Positions 19,161-27,456 are shown, numbered from the stretch's first letter. The stretch is 64,000 nucleotides of DNA from RPQJ01 sp963731105 (GCA_963731105.1 CAVSUM010000004.1:62001-126000); one strand, 5' to 3'. Numbers and translations: made by a program. Notes: generated by a model from the sequence alone, not told the origin.

Positions 19161-20402
19161 TCATCGTCCCTGCGCCTGCAGCGAATTCCAGCTCAGGCCG
19201 ATCTGGAAGAGCAGGGTATCCCGGCCGGTGAATTTTCCTTGCAGAGAGCCGAAGCCGGGAATGCTGGGTGTGGATACCGGCGCATCACCCATGCCCACGT
19301 AGCTCACGGACATCTTGACGCTGCGCGAATCCGTCCAGCGCCATTCGGCGGCGAGGCCCAGCGACCACAGTGCATCGAGGCGCAGGGTCATGGTGCGCTC
19401 GTCGTCGTCGATCATCTGGTTGGTGACGAGCCCGCCAACGCCCAGCATCCAGCGCCTGGAGACCGGCCAGCTGTAGCTGGCGCTCATGGCATAGACATCG
19501 TTGTACCTGGGATTGGAGCGCGCAAAGGACTGACCGTTGAAATAGAACTCCGAGAGGCGGAAGTCGCTGAAATTGATCCAGGCCAGGTCGGCCGTCACGG
19601 CAGCATGACTCGGGAACTCATGATAGAAACCGGCCACCATCGATGCGGGTGAGGTGCTCTCGATGGTGAGACCGGCATCCAGGATGCCCAGCCGCTGCAT
19701 CACCGTCTCGGTGTTCGGCCCGAGACCGGAGAGTTCGTTGTCGGCGTCCCGACTGGGGTTGATCTCGGAGCTGTAGGTCAGGCCCCAGCGCGTGCGCTCG
19801 CTGCTCTGGTAGAGCATGGACAGTCCGAAGCCGACCTCCACGCTGTCGGCCTCCAGCCTGGATCTGCCATCGCCGAAGCCCGGGTCGAATATGTTGCGCA
19901 CCGCCCGCTCCTGTTCGAAGCTGGAGTAGGTGATGGCTGCGCTGGCGGCAACTGACCACCGGTTGTCGATGCGATATGCGAGGCTGGGAAACGCGCTGAC
20001 AAAGACGGAGTCGTAGCTCGCGATGAAATAACGACCTGGCCAGTCGCCCAGATCGTCGGAGAAGCCCGTCCCGAGGAAGGTAAACGACGCGGTGAATCGC
20101 TCGTTGATGGGCTGGACGATCGCGAACCGTGGCACGACGGTGTCACCGGAGTTCCGCGAGTTGGACTGGCTGCCAGTGCCGCTGAATTCGCTCTCCCATT
20201 CGGACTCACTGGTGAACCACAGGACATCGGCGTCCACCGCGCGCTGCGCAAAGCGGGAAATGCCCGCGGGGTTGGAACTCGCCGTCTGGGCGCTGTCCGC
20301 GGGCGCCGCCATGCCCGTGCCCAACGGGTACGGGCGCGCCTGGGCCAGGCTGCTGGCAAGCATGAGCGCGAGCAAGGCTGAGACGAGCCGGCATCGTGAC
20401 AT
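19161..20402 (-). CDS. FadL/OmpP1/TodX-family outer membrane transporter
   Basis: Beta-barrel of the family that lets long-chain fatty acids or other hydrophobic compounds cross the outer membrane. It has 413 residues. The signal peptide is residues 1-22 (MSRCRLVSALLALM...QA). The N-terminal plug region has the family pattern ASSNPAGISRF near 42-52, and the rest alternates polar and apolar residues, ending in an aromatic-rich strand (LLFQIGLSWNSL). The start is the ATG complementary to 20400-20402; an upstream in-frame ATG would add 24 residues before the signal. It is convergent with guaA. Together with the lipid cluster at 31426-41032 it suggests fatty acid uptake, but substrate is inferred. 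Confidence 0.85.
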   Translation of the reverse strand: MSRCRLVSALLALMLASSLAQARPYPLGTGMAAPADSAQTASSNPAGISRFAQRAVDADVLWFTSESEWESEFSGTGSQSNSRNSGDTVVPRFAIVQPINERFTASFTFLGTGFSDDLGDWPGRYFIASYDSVFVSAFPSLAYRIDNRWSVAASAAITYSSFEQERAVRNIFDPGFGDGRSRLEADSVEVGFGLSMLYQSSERTRWGLTYSSEINPSRDADNELSGLGPNTETVMQRLGILDAGLTIESTSPASMVAGFYHEFPSHAAVTADLAWINFSDFRLSEFYFNGQSFARSNPRYNDVYAMSASYSWPVSRRWMLGVGGLVTNQMIDDDERTMTLRLDALWSLGLAAEWRWTDSRSVKMSVSYVGMGDAPVSTPSIPGFGSLQGKFTGRDTLLFQIGLSWNSLQAQGR

Positions 20403-20506
20403 TGGCAATACTCGAACGACGGGTGGGGCAGGTCCTGCGTGGTGCCAGTCTGACCCAGGCAGCCTGCGGCGCAAAGCCCGGCAGCTCGGCCGCCCACGAG
20501 TCGCGC

Positions 20507-21979
20507 CTACTGGCCCTGGCCGAGCGCGTAGCCGGCCTCGCCGTCAAACGTGCACAGGTTCTCGGTCTTGATGAAGTCGAGGCCGTCGCTCTCGAGGTTG
20601 TGCAGCAGGTCGATGATGTCGCGGTTCGTGACCGCCCGCGGTTGCTGGTCCGCGTCGACGCCGACGAACCGGCAGCGCCAGTGATCGGTGCAGAACGTCT
20701 CCGGGAATCCGCCCGGCCAGACCTTGACGCCGCGGTTCGTGATCATCTGCAGCTGGAAGCCCGCCGGCCGCGGCTGATGAGCCAGCGTCGCGAGCCGGCC
20801 GGCGAGGAAGTCGGCCGTGACCCCGGCCGCGTGCACGAATACATCGACGCCGACGATCGCCTTCTTCGCCGCCGGGGCGGCGACGTAAAGCGGTGGAGCC
20901 GTCGTCCGTGTCTGCGGCGTATCCACGTACGCGGCCGCCCGAAGCTGCTGCGGGGCCTGGCCGAGCCGCTCGATGACCGCGGCCGCAAACTCGCGGGTAC
21001 CGACGCTGCGGCCGGTGGTGGATCGCAGTTCGGCGGTCGTGAAGCCGTCCTCGATCGTGCGCAGCCAGGCATTGTGGATCCTGGTGGCGACGGCGGACTG
21101 CCGGATGTGGACCAGCATCATGACGGCGGCGAGCAACAGCCCCGAGGGATTTGCGACGCCTTTGCCCGCGATATCGGGCGCGCTGCCGTGGATCGCCTCG
21201 AACATCGCGATGTGCTCGCCGATGTTGGCGCTGCCCGCCAGGCCGACCGAGCCCGTCATCTCGGCGGCGATATCAGACACGATGTCCCCGTAGAGATTCG
21301 GCGTGACGATGACGTCGTACCGCTCGGGTTGCGTAGCGAGCCTGGCCGCGCCGATGTCGATGATCTGGTGTTCGGTCGCAATGTCGGGGTACTGCGGGGC
21401 GATCTCGTCGAATACCTTGTGGAACAGTCCATCAGTCATCTTCATGATGTTGTCTTTGGTCATGCAGGTGATCTTCCTGCGACCGTGCAACCTGGCGTAC
21501 TCGAACGCGTAGCGGACGATCTTCTCGCAGCCGGGTCGCGTGATCAGCTTCAGGCACTGGAAGACCTCGTCGGTCTGGCGGTGCTCGATGCCGGCGTACA
21601 GGTCCTCCTCGTTCTCGCGGACGATCACGATGTCGAGCTGCGGGTGCCTGGTCTGGACGAACGGGTGGTAGCTGACGCACGGGCGCACGTTCGCGTACAG
21701 ACCCAGCGTCTTGCGGATCGTCACGTTGAGGCTCTTGTAGCCGCCTCCCTGTGGCGTCGTGATCGGCGCCTTCAGGAACACCCGCGTCCGGCGCAGGCTG
21801 GCCCACGATTCGGGGGCGATCCCGGCCGAGTGGCCGGCGCGGTAGACCTTCTCGCCGATCTCGATCGTCTCCGGCGCGACCTGCGCGCCAGCTGCATCGA
21901 GCACTTGCAGCGTGGCCGCCATGATTTCGGGGCCGATGCCGTCGCCGCAGGCGACCGTGATGGGTGTCTTGTCGGGCAT
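20507..21979 (-). CDS. NADP-type isocitrate dehydrogenase with C-terminal extension
   Basis: Beta-decarboxylating dehydrogenase, most likely isocitrate to 2-oxoglutarate. It has 490 residues. Substrate-phosphate loop SLNVTIRKTLGLYANVRPC is at about 87-105. Metal aspartates lie in YGDIVSDIAAEM and the nucleotide loop in AIHGSAPDIAGKGVANPSG. The last 140 residues (from about 350, PLYVAAPAAKKAIVGVDVF onward, with FIKTENLCTFDG) form an extra domain known from Thermus-type isocitrate dehydrogenases and absent from the shorter E. coli enzyme. The start is the ATG complementary to 21977-21979. It is divergent from a LysR gene with a palindrome between them. The long upstream extension of the frame is a shadow. 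Confidence 0.88.
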   Translation of the reverse strand: MPDKTPITVACGDGIGPEIMAATLQVLDAAGAQVAPETIEIGEKVYRAGHSAGIAPESWASLRRTRVFLKAPITTPQGGGYKSLNVTIRKTLGLYANVRPCVSYHPFVQTRHPQLDIVIVRENEEDLYAGIEHRQTDEVFQCLKLITRPGCEKIVRYAFEYARLHGRRKITCMTKDNIMKMTDGLFHKVFDEIAPQYPDIATEHQIIDIGAARLATQPERYDVIVTPNLYGDIVSDIAAEMTGSVGLAGSANIGEHIAMFEAIHGSAPDIAGKGVANPSGLLLAAVMMLVHIRQSAVATRIHNAWLRTIEDGFTTAELRSTTGRSVGTREFAAAVIERLGQAPQQLRAAAYVDTPQTRTTAPPLYVAAPAAKKAIVGVDVFVHAAGVTADFLAGRLATLAHQPRPAGFQLQMITNRGVKVWPGGFPETFCTDHWRCRFVGVDADQQPRAVTNRDIIDLLHNLESDGLDFIKTENLCTFDGEAGYALGQGQ

Positions 21980-22046
21980 CTCGCGGGTCCTCTTGGAGGG
22001 GGGTGGACGCAGACTACGGCCGTCAGAGGATCGAAAAAAGTGATAT

Positions 22047-22060
22047 GTTTTGATCAAAAC
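22047..22060. promoter_or_regulatory. Palindromic operator between icd-type gene and lysR
   Basis: A perfect 14-bp palindrome GTTTTGATCAAAAC lies 15 bases before the LysR start, in an AT-rich patch unlike its surroundings. Position in a divergent LysR intergenic region suggests the regulator binds here, controlling itself and the dehydrogenase. Confidence 0.55.
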
Positions 22061-22074
22061 CATAGGAAAAGGCG

Positions 22075-22992
22075 ATGCAACCACTGCCCGCCGTGAGGGC
22101 CACGCTGAATCAACTGCGCAGCTTCGAGGCGGTCGCCCGTCTTGGTGGCGTCGGCGCGGCGGCGCGTGCGCTGCATCTGGCGCAGCCGACCGTCTCGACG
22201 CAGCTGCGCGAACTCGGGCTCGCGGTTGGCCTGACGCTGTTCGTGCCGCAGGGGCGGGGTCTCGTCCTGACTGCCGAGGGCCAGCTGCTGCTCGATGCCG
22301 CGCGCGAGCTGTTCGACCGGTGGCAACGCTTCGAGCAGGATGCCGCCGATCTGCATGGCCTGCGCCGGGGCCGACTGCGGATTGCGGCCGTGACGACGGC
22401 CGAGTACTTCCTGCCCGACCTGCTCGGGCCGTTCGCGCGCACCTGGCCCGGCATCGAGATCGAACTCGCCGTCGAGAATCGCGATGCGGTGATCCGCCGG
22501 CTCGAGCGGGGCGACGATGAACTGGCCGTGATGATGCTGCCGCCGGCGGAGTTGCCGCTCGAGCGCTGGCCATTTCTGCCCAATCCGCTCGTCGTCGTTG
22601 CGCCGCGTGGCCATCCGCTGACGGCGCTGAAGCGGATTTCGCTCGAGCGGGTCGTCAGCGAGCCGCGGCTTACGCGCGAACCGGGTTCCGGCACGCGACT
22701 TGCGACCGACGATTTCCTGCACCAGCGGGGGATCGTCTGGCCGCCGCGCATGGCGCTCGGCAGCAACGAGGCGCTGAAACATGCGGTTGCCGCGGGCCTT
22801 GGCCTTGCCGTGCTGTCGCGGCACACGCTCGGCAAGGAGCCCGCCCGTGCCGGCCTGGTCGAGCTGCCGGTGCGCGGCTTTCCGATCCGGCGCCGCTGGC
22901 ACCTCGTGTGGCGGCGCGATCGCCGCCTGTCGCGCCCCGGACAGGCGTTCCTCGACGATCTGCGGCGCGTGGTCCGGTCGCAAGTACCATAG
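22075..22992 (+). CDS. LysR-family transcriptional regulator
   Basis: A 305-residue activator or repressor with an N-terminal winged helix-turn-helix (about 12-70; TLNQLRSFEAVARLGGVGAA...LAQPTVSTQLREL). A two-lobed effector-binding domain follows from about 98. The domain style (GRLRIAAVTTAEYFLPDLL) resembles CbbR/CysB-like members. A purine-rich AGGAAAAGG precedes the start. It is transcribed away from the isocitrate dehydrogenase-like gene, across the palindrome at 22047-22060. The usual LysR arrangement makes that gene the likely target. The effector is unknown. Confidence 0.9.
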   Translation: MQPLPAVRATLNQLRSFEAVARLGGVGAAARALHLAQPTVSTQLRELGLAVGLTLFVPQGRGLVLTAEGQLLLDAARELFDRWQRFEQDAADLHGLRRGRLRIAAVTTAEYFLPDLLGPFARTWPGIEIELAVENRDAVIRRLERGDDELAVMMLPPAELPLERWPFLPNPLVVVAPRGHPLTALKRISLERVVSEPRLTREPGSGTRLATDDFLHQRGIVWPPRMALGSNEALKHAVAAGLGLAVLSRHTLGKEPARAGLVELPVRGFPIRRRWHLVWRRDRRLSRPGQAFLDDLRRVVRSQVP

Positions 22993-23036
22993 GCAGTCTG
23001 ACAACCGCTTGCTCACCTGCTCCAGAGGAACGCACC

Positions 23037-23471
23037 ATGGCCATCGACAACGCCCTCTACACCGCGCAGGCCACCTCCACCGGCGGGCGCACCGGCAGCA
23101 CCGAATCATCCGACGGCCGAGTCAAGCTGCAGCTGTCCACGCCCAGGGAGCTGGGTGGCGACGGCGGGCCTGGCACCAATCCGGAGCAGCTGTTCGCGGC
23201 CGGCTACTCGGCGTGCTTCATCGGCGCGATGAAGGCCGTGGCCGGCAGGCAGAAGATCAGGCTGCCGGCCGAGGTGTCGATCACGGCCGACGTGTCCATC
23301 GGACCGATGACCGGCAAGGCGGGCGCTTTCGGCATTGCCGTGACGATGGCGGTATCGGTGCCGGGCATGGACAGGGCCGCTGTCGAAGCGCTGGTGGCCA
23401 CCGCGCACCAGGTCTGCCCGTACTCGAACGCCACCCGCGGCAACATCGACGTGGCGCTCAGCGTGGCCTGA
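23037..23471 (+). CDS. ohr: Organic hydroperoxide resistance protein, Ohr/OsmC family
   Basis: Thiol peroxidase that reduces organic hydroperoxides. It has 144 residues starting at ATG 23037 after AGAGGA. The catalytic and resolving cysteines are C60 in GYSACFIGAMK and C127 in VCPYSNATRGN, the arrangement of true Ohr rather than OsmC. It lies 44 bases downstream of the LysR gene on the same strand, so it may be co-transcribed with it. No OhrR regulator gene is seen next to it. Confidence 0.93.
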   Translation: MAIDNALYTAQATSTGGRTGSTESSDGRVKLQLSTPRELGGDGGPGTNPEQLFAAGYSACFIGAMKAVAGRQKIRLPAEVSITADVSIGPMTGKAGAFGIAVTMAVSVPGMDRAAVEALVATAHQVCPYSNATRGNIDVALSVA

Positions 23472-23560
23472 TCAGCAGGCCCTGCATCGTCACGGGGTCG
23501 AGGACACCTGCGTCCAAGACGTGATCGCACTGCGCGCCTGCCGTTCTTTTCCTACACTAT

Positions 23561-23581
23561 CCGCCATCCGCCATCCGCCAT
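23561..23581 (+). repeat. Three tandem CCGCCAT heptamers
   Basis: CCGCCAT is repeated three times without gaps, with a partial fourth copy, just upstream of tadA. It is a small direct repeat that could vary in copy number. No function is evident. Confidence 0.8.
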
Positions 23582-23592
23582 CCGCTTCTCCC

Positions 23593-24045
23593 TTGGACTC
23601 CGCCGACCTCACCTTCATGTCCCGCGCCCTCGAGCTGGCGCGCCAGGCCGAAGCGGCCGGCGAGGTGCCGGTTGGCGCGGTCATCGTCAAGGACGGCGTG
23701 ATCGTTGCCGAGGGTTCCAACCGGCCGATCGGCAGCTGTGACCCGACGGCCCATGCGGAGATGGTCGCGCTGCGCGCCGCCGGGCAGGCGCTCAGCACCT
23801 ACCGTCTCACCGGCACCACCCTGTACGTCACGCTCGAACCTTGTGCAATGTGCGCATCGGCGATGGTGCACGCGCGGGTGCAGCGGCTGGTATTCGCCGC
23901 GACCGATCCGCGCGCCGGTGCGGCTGGCTCGGTGTTCAACATCGTGCAGCACGCGGCGCTGAATCATCGCCTCGAGTGCACCGGGGGCGTGCTCGCGGAG
24001 GAGTGCGGCACGCTGCTGCGCAATTTCTTCCTCGCGCGCCGCTGA
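23593..24045 (+). CDS. tadA: tRNA-specific adenosine deaminase TadA
   Basis: Zinc deaminase that converts A34 to inosine in the tRNA-Arg anticodon. From TTG 23593 the protein has 150 residues. Zinc ligands are H54 with the proton-shuttling E56 (HAEM) and C84 and C87 (PCAMC). Start choice is uncertain: the frame is open from GTG 23521, and ATG 23617 also fits. TTG 23593 leaves the usual short N-terminal helix (LDSADLTFMSRALELARQA) intact and lies after the CCGCCAT repeats. Confidence 0.92.
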   Translation: MDSADLTFMSRALELARQAEAAGEVPVGAVIVKDGVIVAEGSNRPIGSCDPTAHAEMVALRAAGQALSTYRLTGTTLYVTLEPCAMCASAMVHARVQRLVFAATDPRAGAAGSVFNIVQHAALNHRLECTGGVLAEECGTLLRNFFLARR

Positions 24046-24073
24046 GTGCAGCCGCTGCCGGTCGGCTCGACGG

Positions 24074-25492
24074 CTAACCGTTCGGTTTCGTTCTGGCCTT
24101 CGGCTTCGTCGGCGGTGGGTCGACCGGGGGAGGCTCCGCCTCGGGCGGCGGCGCACCGACGCCGGCCACCGCAAGGATGTCCAGGTAGGCCTGCACGTTG
24201 TCGACGTAGCGCACCGGCTCCCAGCCGCGCGCGTAGCCGCGCCGCGTCTGCGAGTACCAGCGCTCCTGGCTGAGGAGCGGCAGGAACTCGCGCACGTCCT
24301 GCCAGCGGTCGGGATTCTTGCCGTGTTGCTGCGCGAGCACGCGCGCATCCTCGACGTGGCCGAAACCCACGTTGTAGGACGCCACCGCAAACCAGGTCCG
24401 GTCGGGCTCCTCGATGCGGTCCGGCACCGTCTTCAGCAGGCGCGACAGGTAGCTCGCGCCGCCGAAGATGCTGTTGCGGGGATCGAGGCGGTTGCCGGCG
24501 CGCATCAGCGCTGCGGTGTCCTCGGTGAGCTGCATCAGGCCGCGCACGCCGGTGAAGGACACGGCGTGCGGGTCCCACTTCGACTCCTGGTAGCCCATCG
24601 CCGCAAGCAGTCGCCAGTCGAGCTGGTACTTCTCGGCCGCCTCCTGGAACCACTCGACGTAGCGGGGCAGGCGCGTCTGCACGTGCTGCAGGAAGTTGCG
24701 CGAGAAGAGGTAGTCGAACTCCTCGCGCTCGCCGTAGTAGCGGTCGAGCAGCTGCGCGATCGTGCCTTCCGCCCGCGCGCCGGTGAAGAACGCGTTGACC
24801 CGGTCGAGCAGCGACCGGTCGTGCGCCGCCGTGCTCACCACCCAGGCGATCGCGCGCTCCGGCGACAGGTCCAGCGCGATCGCGAGTTCCGGGTGCACCA
24901 GGCGGTTGAGGGCGTACTCGGTCGAGCTCGCGAGCGTGAACTGCACGGAGCCGCGGGACACCTCGGCGAGGATTTCCTCGGTCTCGCTGCCGCCGCGCTC
25001 CACCCAGGCGAGCTCCGGGTGCTGCAGGCGCAGGTCCTCCAGGGTGCGTTGGTGGGCGCCGCCCTGGGCGACCTCGACCTGGCCCCTGGCGGCCTCGGTG
25101 ATCGAGGCCGGACGCCGGTTGCGGCGGTTGTGGATGAGGTGCTCGCGCACCAGGTGATAGCCGGGACCGTACTGCACGTGGTCGGGCAGCCGGATGCCGG
25201 TGGTGGTGCCGGCGGCCGCGACGTGGGCGCGGCCCTCGGCGACCTCGCGGATGGCCTCCTCGCGGGTGCGCACCGTGTAGAGGCGCAGGGCGACCCCCAG
25301 GTGCTCGGCAAAGCCGCTGGCGAGCTCGTAGGCCGGGCCCTCGGGGCCGTGGCTGCCCAGGTAGTAGGCGTCCGGGCTGTTGCGCGTCACGACCCGCAGT
25401 TCGCCCGTGGCCAGCACCTGCTCGAGCAGCCCCGGCGGCTGGCTGCAGGTGGTCAGCAGCAGGGTGGCGAGCAGTGCGAGCAACGGCTTCAT
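24074..25492 (-). CDS. mltF: Membrane-bound lytic murein transglycosylase F
   Basis: Outer-membrane lipoprotein that cleaves peptidoglycan between MurNAc and GlcNAc with 1,6-anhydro formation. It has 472 residues. The lipobox is LTTC with C16. An N-terminal periplasmic-binding-protein-like regulatory domain spans about 28-265. The C-terminal SLT domain has catalytic E303 in GYQESKWDP and then GLMQLT. A Pro/Lys-rich tail follows residue 440. The start is the ATG complementary to 25490-25492, which lies 25 bases from the divergent tRNA-Ser gene. It is convergent with tadA. Confidence 0.94.
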   Translation of the reverse strand: MKPLLALLATLLLTTCSQPPGLLEQVLATGELRVVTRNSPDAYYLGSHGPEGPAYELASGFAEHLGVALRLYTVRTREEAIREVAEGRAHVAAAGTTTGIRLPDHVQYGPGYHLVREHLIHNRRNRRPASITEAARGQVEVAQGGAHQRTLEDLRLQHPELAWVERGGSETEEILAEVSRGSVQFTLASSTEYALNRLVHPELAIALDLSPERAIAWVVSTAAHDRSLLDRVNAFFTGARAEGTIAQLLDRYYGEREEFDYLFSRNFLQHVQTRLPRYVEWFQEAAEKYQLDWRLLAAMGYQESKWDPHAVSFTGVRGLMQLTEDTAALMRAGNRLDPRNSIFGGASYLSRLLKTVPDRIEEPDRTWFAVASYNVGFGHVEDARVLAQQHGKNPDRWQDVREFLPLLSQERWYSQTRRGYARGWEPVRYVDNVQAYLDILAVAGVGAPPPEAEPPPVDPPPTKPKARTKPNG

Positions 25493-25517
25493 GGTTTGTA
25501 TAGAATACGCGGCCGCC

Positions 25518-25610
25518 GGAGAGGTACCGAAGCGGTCATAACGGCGCCGACTCGAAATCGGATGGGGGCATAATCGCCCCACGTGGGTTCGAATCCCACC
25601 CTCTCCGCCA
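25518..25610 (+). tRNA. tRNA-Ser (anticodon CGA)
   Basis: A 93-base class II tRNA with encoded CCA (25608-25610). Acceptor stem GGAGAGG/CCTCTCC pairs 25518-25524 with 25600-25606. The anticodon loop CTCGAAA gives CGA, reading UCG serine codons. A long variable arm (GGGGGC...GCCCC) and T loop TTCGAAT follow. The outermost anticodon-stem pair looks mismatched (G-A). A TATAGAAT -10 lies at 25499-25506. Confidence 0.95.
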
Positions 25611-25636
25611 AAAAACGCCCGCGTCTGCGGGCGTTT
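25611..25636 (+). terminator. Rho-independent terminator of tRNA-Ser
   Basis: A 9-bp stem AACGCCCGC/GCGGGCGTT (25614-25622 with 25627-25635) has a 4-base loop, an A-run before it and a short T-run after it. It directly abuts the tRNA CCA end. Confidence 0.85.
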
Positions 25637-25810
25637 GTACATCCGGAGAGGGTCGATTCGAACCCGGAGTGGGGCGAGGTTCGCCCAGTGGGTTCGACCA
25701 CCGGGCCAATGGCCCGGTGGCACGCCCTCGACGCGTCAGTCGGCGAGGGCGCCCCAGCGGGGCGAGGCACGCTGTGGCGTGCCGAGTGAATCCCACCCTC
25801 TCCGCCAAAA
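25637..25810 (+). repeat. Structured unit repeating the tRNA-Ser 3' end (rtT-like)
   Basis: A 32-base exact copy of the tRNA 3' end plus terminator start (25591-25622) recurs at 25788-25819, offset 197. Between the copies are a second GGAGAGG (25644-25650), matching the tRNA 5' end, and four hairpins. These are a 10-bp stem (25698-25707/25711-25720), an 8-bp stem (25723-25730/25744-25751), a 6-bp stem (25750-25755/25759-25764) and a 7-bp stem (25766-25772/25777-25783). No integrase or coding sequence is found. It resembles the repeats after E. coli tyrT (rtT), which also copy the tRNA 3' terminus. Confidence 0.75.
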
Positions 25811-25833
25811 AACGCCCGCAATCGCGGGCGTTT
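25811..25833 (+). terminator. Second copy of the tRNA-Ser terminator
   Basis: The same 9-bp stem AACGCCCGC/GCGGGCGTT (25811-25819 with 25824-25832) has a different loop, AATC. It follows the second copy of the tRNA 3' end, so the repeated unit would be released as its own transcript. Confidence 0.8.
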
Positions 25834-25915
25834 GCGTACGCATTACCCACTACTGCGCCCCGGGACCCCGGTGGCAGCATGCTGCCTAATAACAAGAACC
25901 CGGGGATCCGCCCGC

Positions 25916-26110
25916 ATGCGCCTTCAGGAACCGGACGGCGATCAAACGGAGTCATTGCCCACGGACGGCCTGCAAGTCGAGGAGACCCGCGACCCCGACA
26001 CCGTGCGCCTGTTCGTGAAGGAATGGCGACGGCGGATCAACGCTGAGTTTATCGAGTACCCCGTGCCCCGCGAGCAGGCGCCGCGCTGGGGTGGCATGAT
26101 CGACGGATGA
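25916..26110 (+). CDS. Small hypothetical protein ahead of amidohydrolase
   Basis: A 64-residue frame from ATG 25916 (MRLQEPDGDQ...) with no recognised family. It is charged, has no signal or membrane segment, and contains DPDTVRLFVKEWRRRINAEF, which looks helical. Its stop overlaps the amidohydrolase start as ATGA, a strong sign of translational coupling. A longer reading from TTG 25832 would overlap the tRNA terminator and is not used. The upstream ribosome site is weak. It may be an accessory subunit of the amidohydrolase. Confidence 0.55.
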   Translation: MRLQEPDGDQTESLPTDGLQVEETRDPDTVRLFVKEWRRRINAEFIEYPVPREQAPRWGGMIDG

Positions 26111-26937
26111 TCGTCGACGCCTGGGCACAGCACCCCACCTCGCGCCACCTCGCTCACCCGATGTTCGAGTCGCTGCGTCGCTGGACGCGCGGCGACGCTT
26201 CCGCACGCACTTCGCCGCCACCCACCGGTGAGTGGCCGGTGTCGGTCACGGTGGCCGCGATGGACGAGGGCGGCATCAGCCGCAGCCTGATCAGTGCGTG
26301 GGAAGGGCCGCGTGGCTCACTGATCTCCAACGACGAGGTCGCCGCCTTCGTGCGCGATGCACCCGACCGGCTGATCGGCGTGGGCTCGGTGGACATCAGC
26401 CGGCCGCGCGAGGCCGTGCGCGAGATACGCCGCTGCGTGCGTGAACTCGGCTTCAAGGCGATCCGCGTGCTGCCGTGGCTGTGGGAACTGCCGCCGACCC
26501 ACGCCCGCTTCTACCCGGTCTACAGCGAGTGCTGCGAGCTGGGCGTGCCGTTCTGCACGCAGGTCGGCCACACCGGGCCGCTGATGCCCTCGGAGGTCGG
26601 CCGTCCCATCCCGTACATCGACCAGGTGGCGATCGACTTCCCGGAGCTCGTCATCGTCGGGGGCCACATCGGCTACCCGTGGACCGAGGAGATGGTCGCC
26701 GTCGCCACCAAGCACCCGAACGTGTACATCGACACGTCGGCGTACACCGTGCGCCGCTACCCGCCGCAGCTGGTGGCGTACCTGCGCTCACACGGCGCGG
26801 GCAAGGTGCTGTTCGGCAGCAACTGGCCGATGATCGCGCCCCGCAAGGCGCTCGAGGGGCTCGACGAACTCGCGCTGTCCGAAACGACGCGCGCCGCGTT
26901 CCTCGGTGGCAACGCGGCACGCGTGTTCGGGTTGTGA
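26107..26937 (+). CDS. Amidohydrolase-family (amidohydro_2) protein
   Basis: A 276-residue TIM-barrel protein of the ACMSD-like amidohydrolase 2 family, which contains hydrolases and decarboxylases. It opens MIVDAWAQHP, where many relatives have a DxHxH metal motif; only one histidine remains at this spot. Later metal-site candidates are TQVGHTG, VGGHIGYPW and the Asp/Asn region FGSNWPM. The N-terminus lacks a signal, so it is cytoplasmic. It is coupled to the small gene before it. Substrate unknown. Confidence 0.85.
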   Translation: MIVDAWAQHPTSRHLAHPMFESLRRWTRGDASARTSPPPTGEWPVSVTVAAMDEGGISRSLISAWEGPRGSLISNDEVAAFVRDAPDRLIGVGSVDISRPREAVREIRRCVRELGFKAIRVLPWLWELPPTHARFYPVYSECCELGVPFCTQVGHTGPLMPSEVGRPIPYIDQVAIDFPELVIVGGHIGYPWTEEMVAVATKHPNVYIDTSAYTVRRYPPQLVAYLRSHGAGKVLFGSNWPMIAPRKALEGLDELALSETTRAAFLGGNAARVFGL

Positions 26938-26943
26938 GCGCGG

Positions 26944-27456
26944 CTACTTGATCTGGCCGCGGATCTCGCCGAGGCGATAGTCGCCCGGGCCGGAATTCGG
27001 CGGGTCCGAGCCGTCACTGGTGTGCACGTTGACGTAGGCGTTGCCTGCCTTGAACTCTTCGATGAGCTCGCTCAGCTTGGCACCGCCCATCGAGCCCGTC
27101 AGGTCCGCGGCGTCGATCTTGCCCTGCGCCAGCACGCCGCTGAACGGTCCCTTCTTCGCGGCACCGTGGAACAGCTTGACCACCAGCGGGCCGTTGGCGA
27201 CGGCGGGACCGAGATGGATGTCGCCCTCGACGACGTTCTCGATGTCCTTCACGGTCAGCACGTAGTTGATCGACTGGCCGTTGGCGGCGACCGTCATTTC
27301 GAGTTGGCCGGACGCGGGCGTCTTGAGCGGGTCGGGCACGATCGCGGCGCCGGACAGCTCCGCCTTGAAGGTCTGGGCCGAGGCCGGGGCCGCGAAGGCG
27401 AAGACGGCCAGGGCCGCGGCGGCGATGACAGGGAGGGCGCGGGTCGAGGTGGGCAT
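26944..27456 (-). CDS. CHRD-domain secreted protein
   Basis: A 170-residue exported protein. The signal peptide is residues 1-27 (MPTSTRALPVIAAAALAVF...ASA). The remainder is one CHRD domain, first described in chordin and common as a stand-alone bacterial secreted domain. The recognisable pattern is AELSGAAIVPDPLKTPASG, then GDIHLGP and YVNVHT near the end. The molecular role in bacteria is not established. It ends seven bases from the amidohydrolase stop, convergent with it. Confidence 0.88.
   Translation of the reverse strand: MPTSTRALPVIAAAALAVFAFAAPASAQTFKAELSGAAIVPDPLKTPASGQLEMTVAANGQSINYVLTVKDIENVVEGDIHLGPAVANGPLVVKLFHGAAKKGPFSGVLAQGKIDAADLTGSMGGAKLSELIEEFKAGNAYVNVHTSDGSDPPNSGPGDYRLGEIRGQIK

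Noticed and set aside
25489..25821. Open frames across tRNA-Ser with AERVGFEPT-like peptides
   Set aside because: These are antisense translations of the tRNA-Ser gene, a known source of false proteins.
25591..25833. attL/attR sites of an integrated element at tRNA-Ser
   Set aside because: The 3'-end duplication fits, but only about 165 bases lie between copies and no integrase, phage or plasmid genes are in the window. A structured repeat is a better reading.
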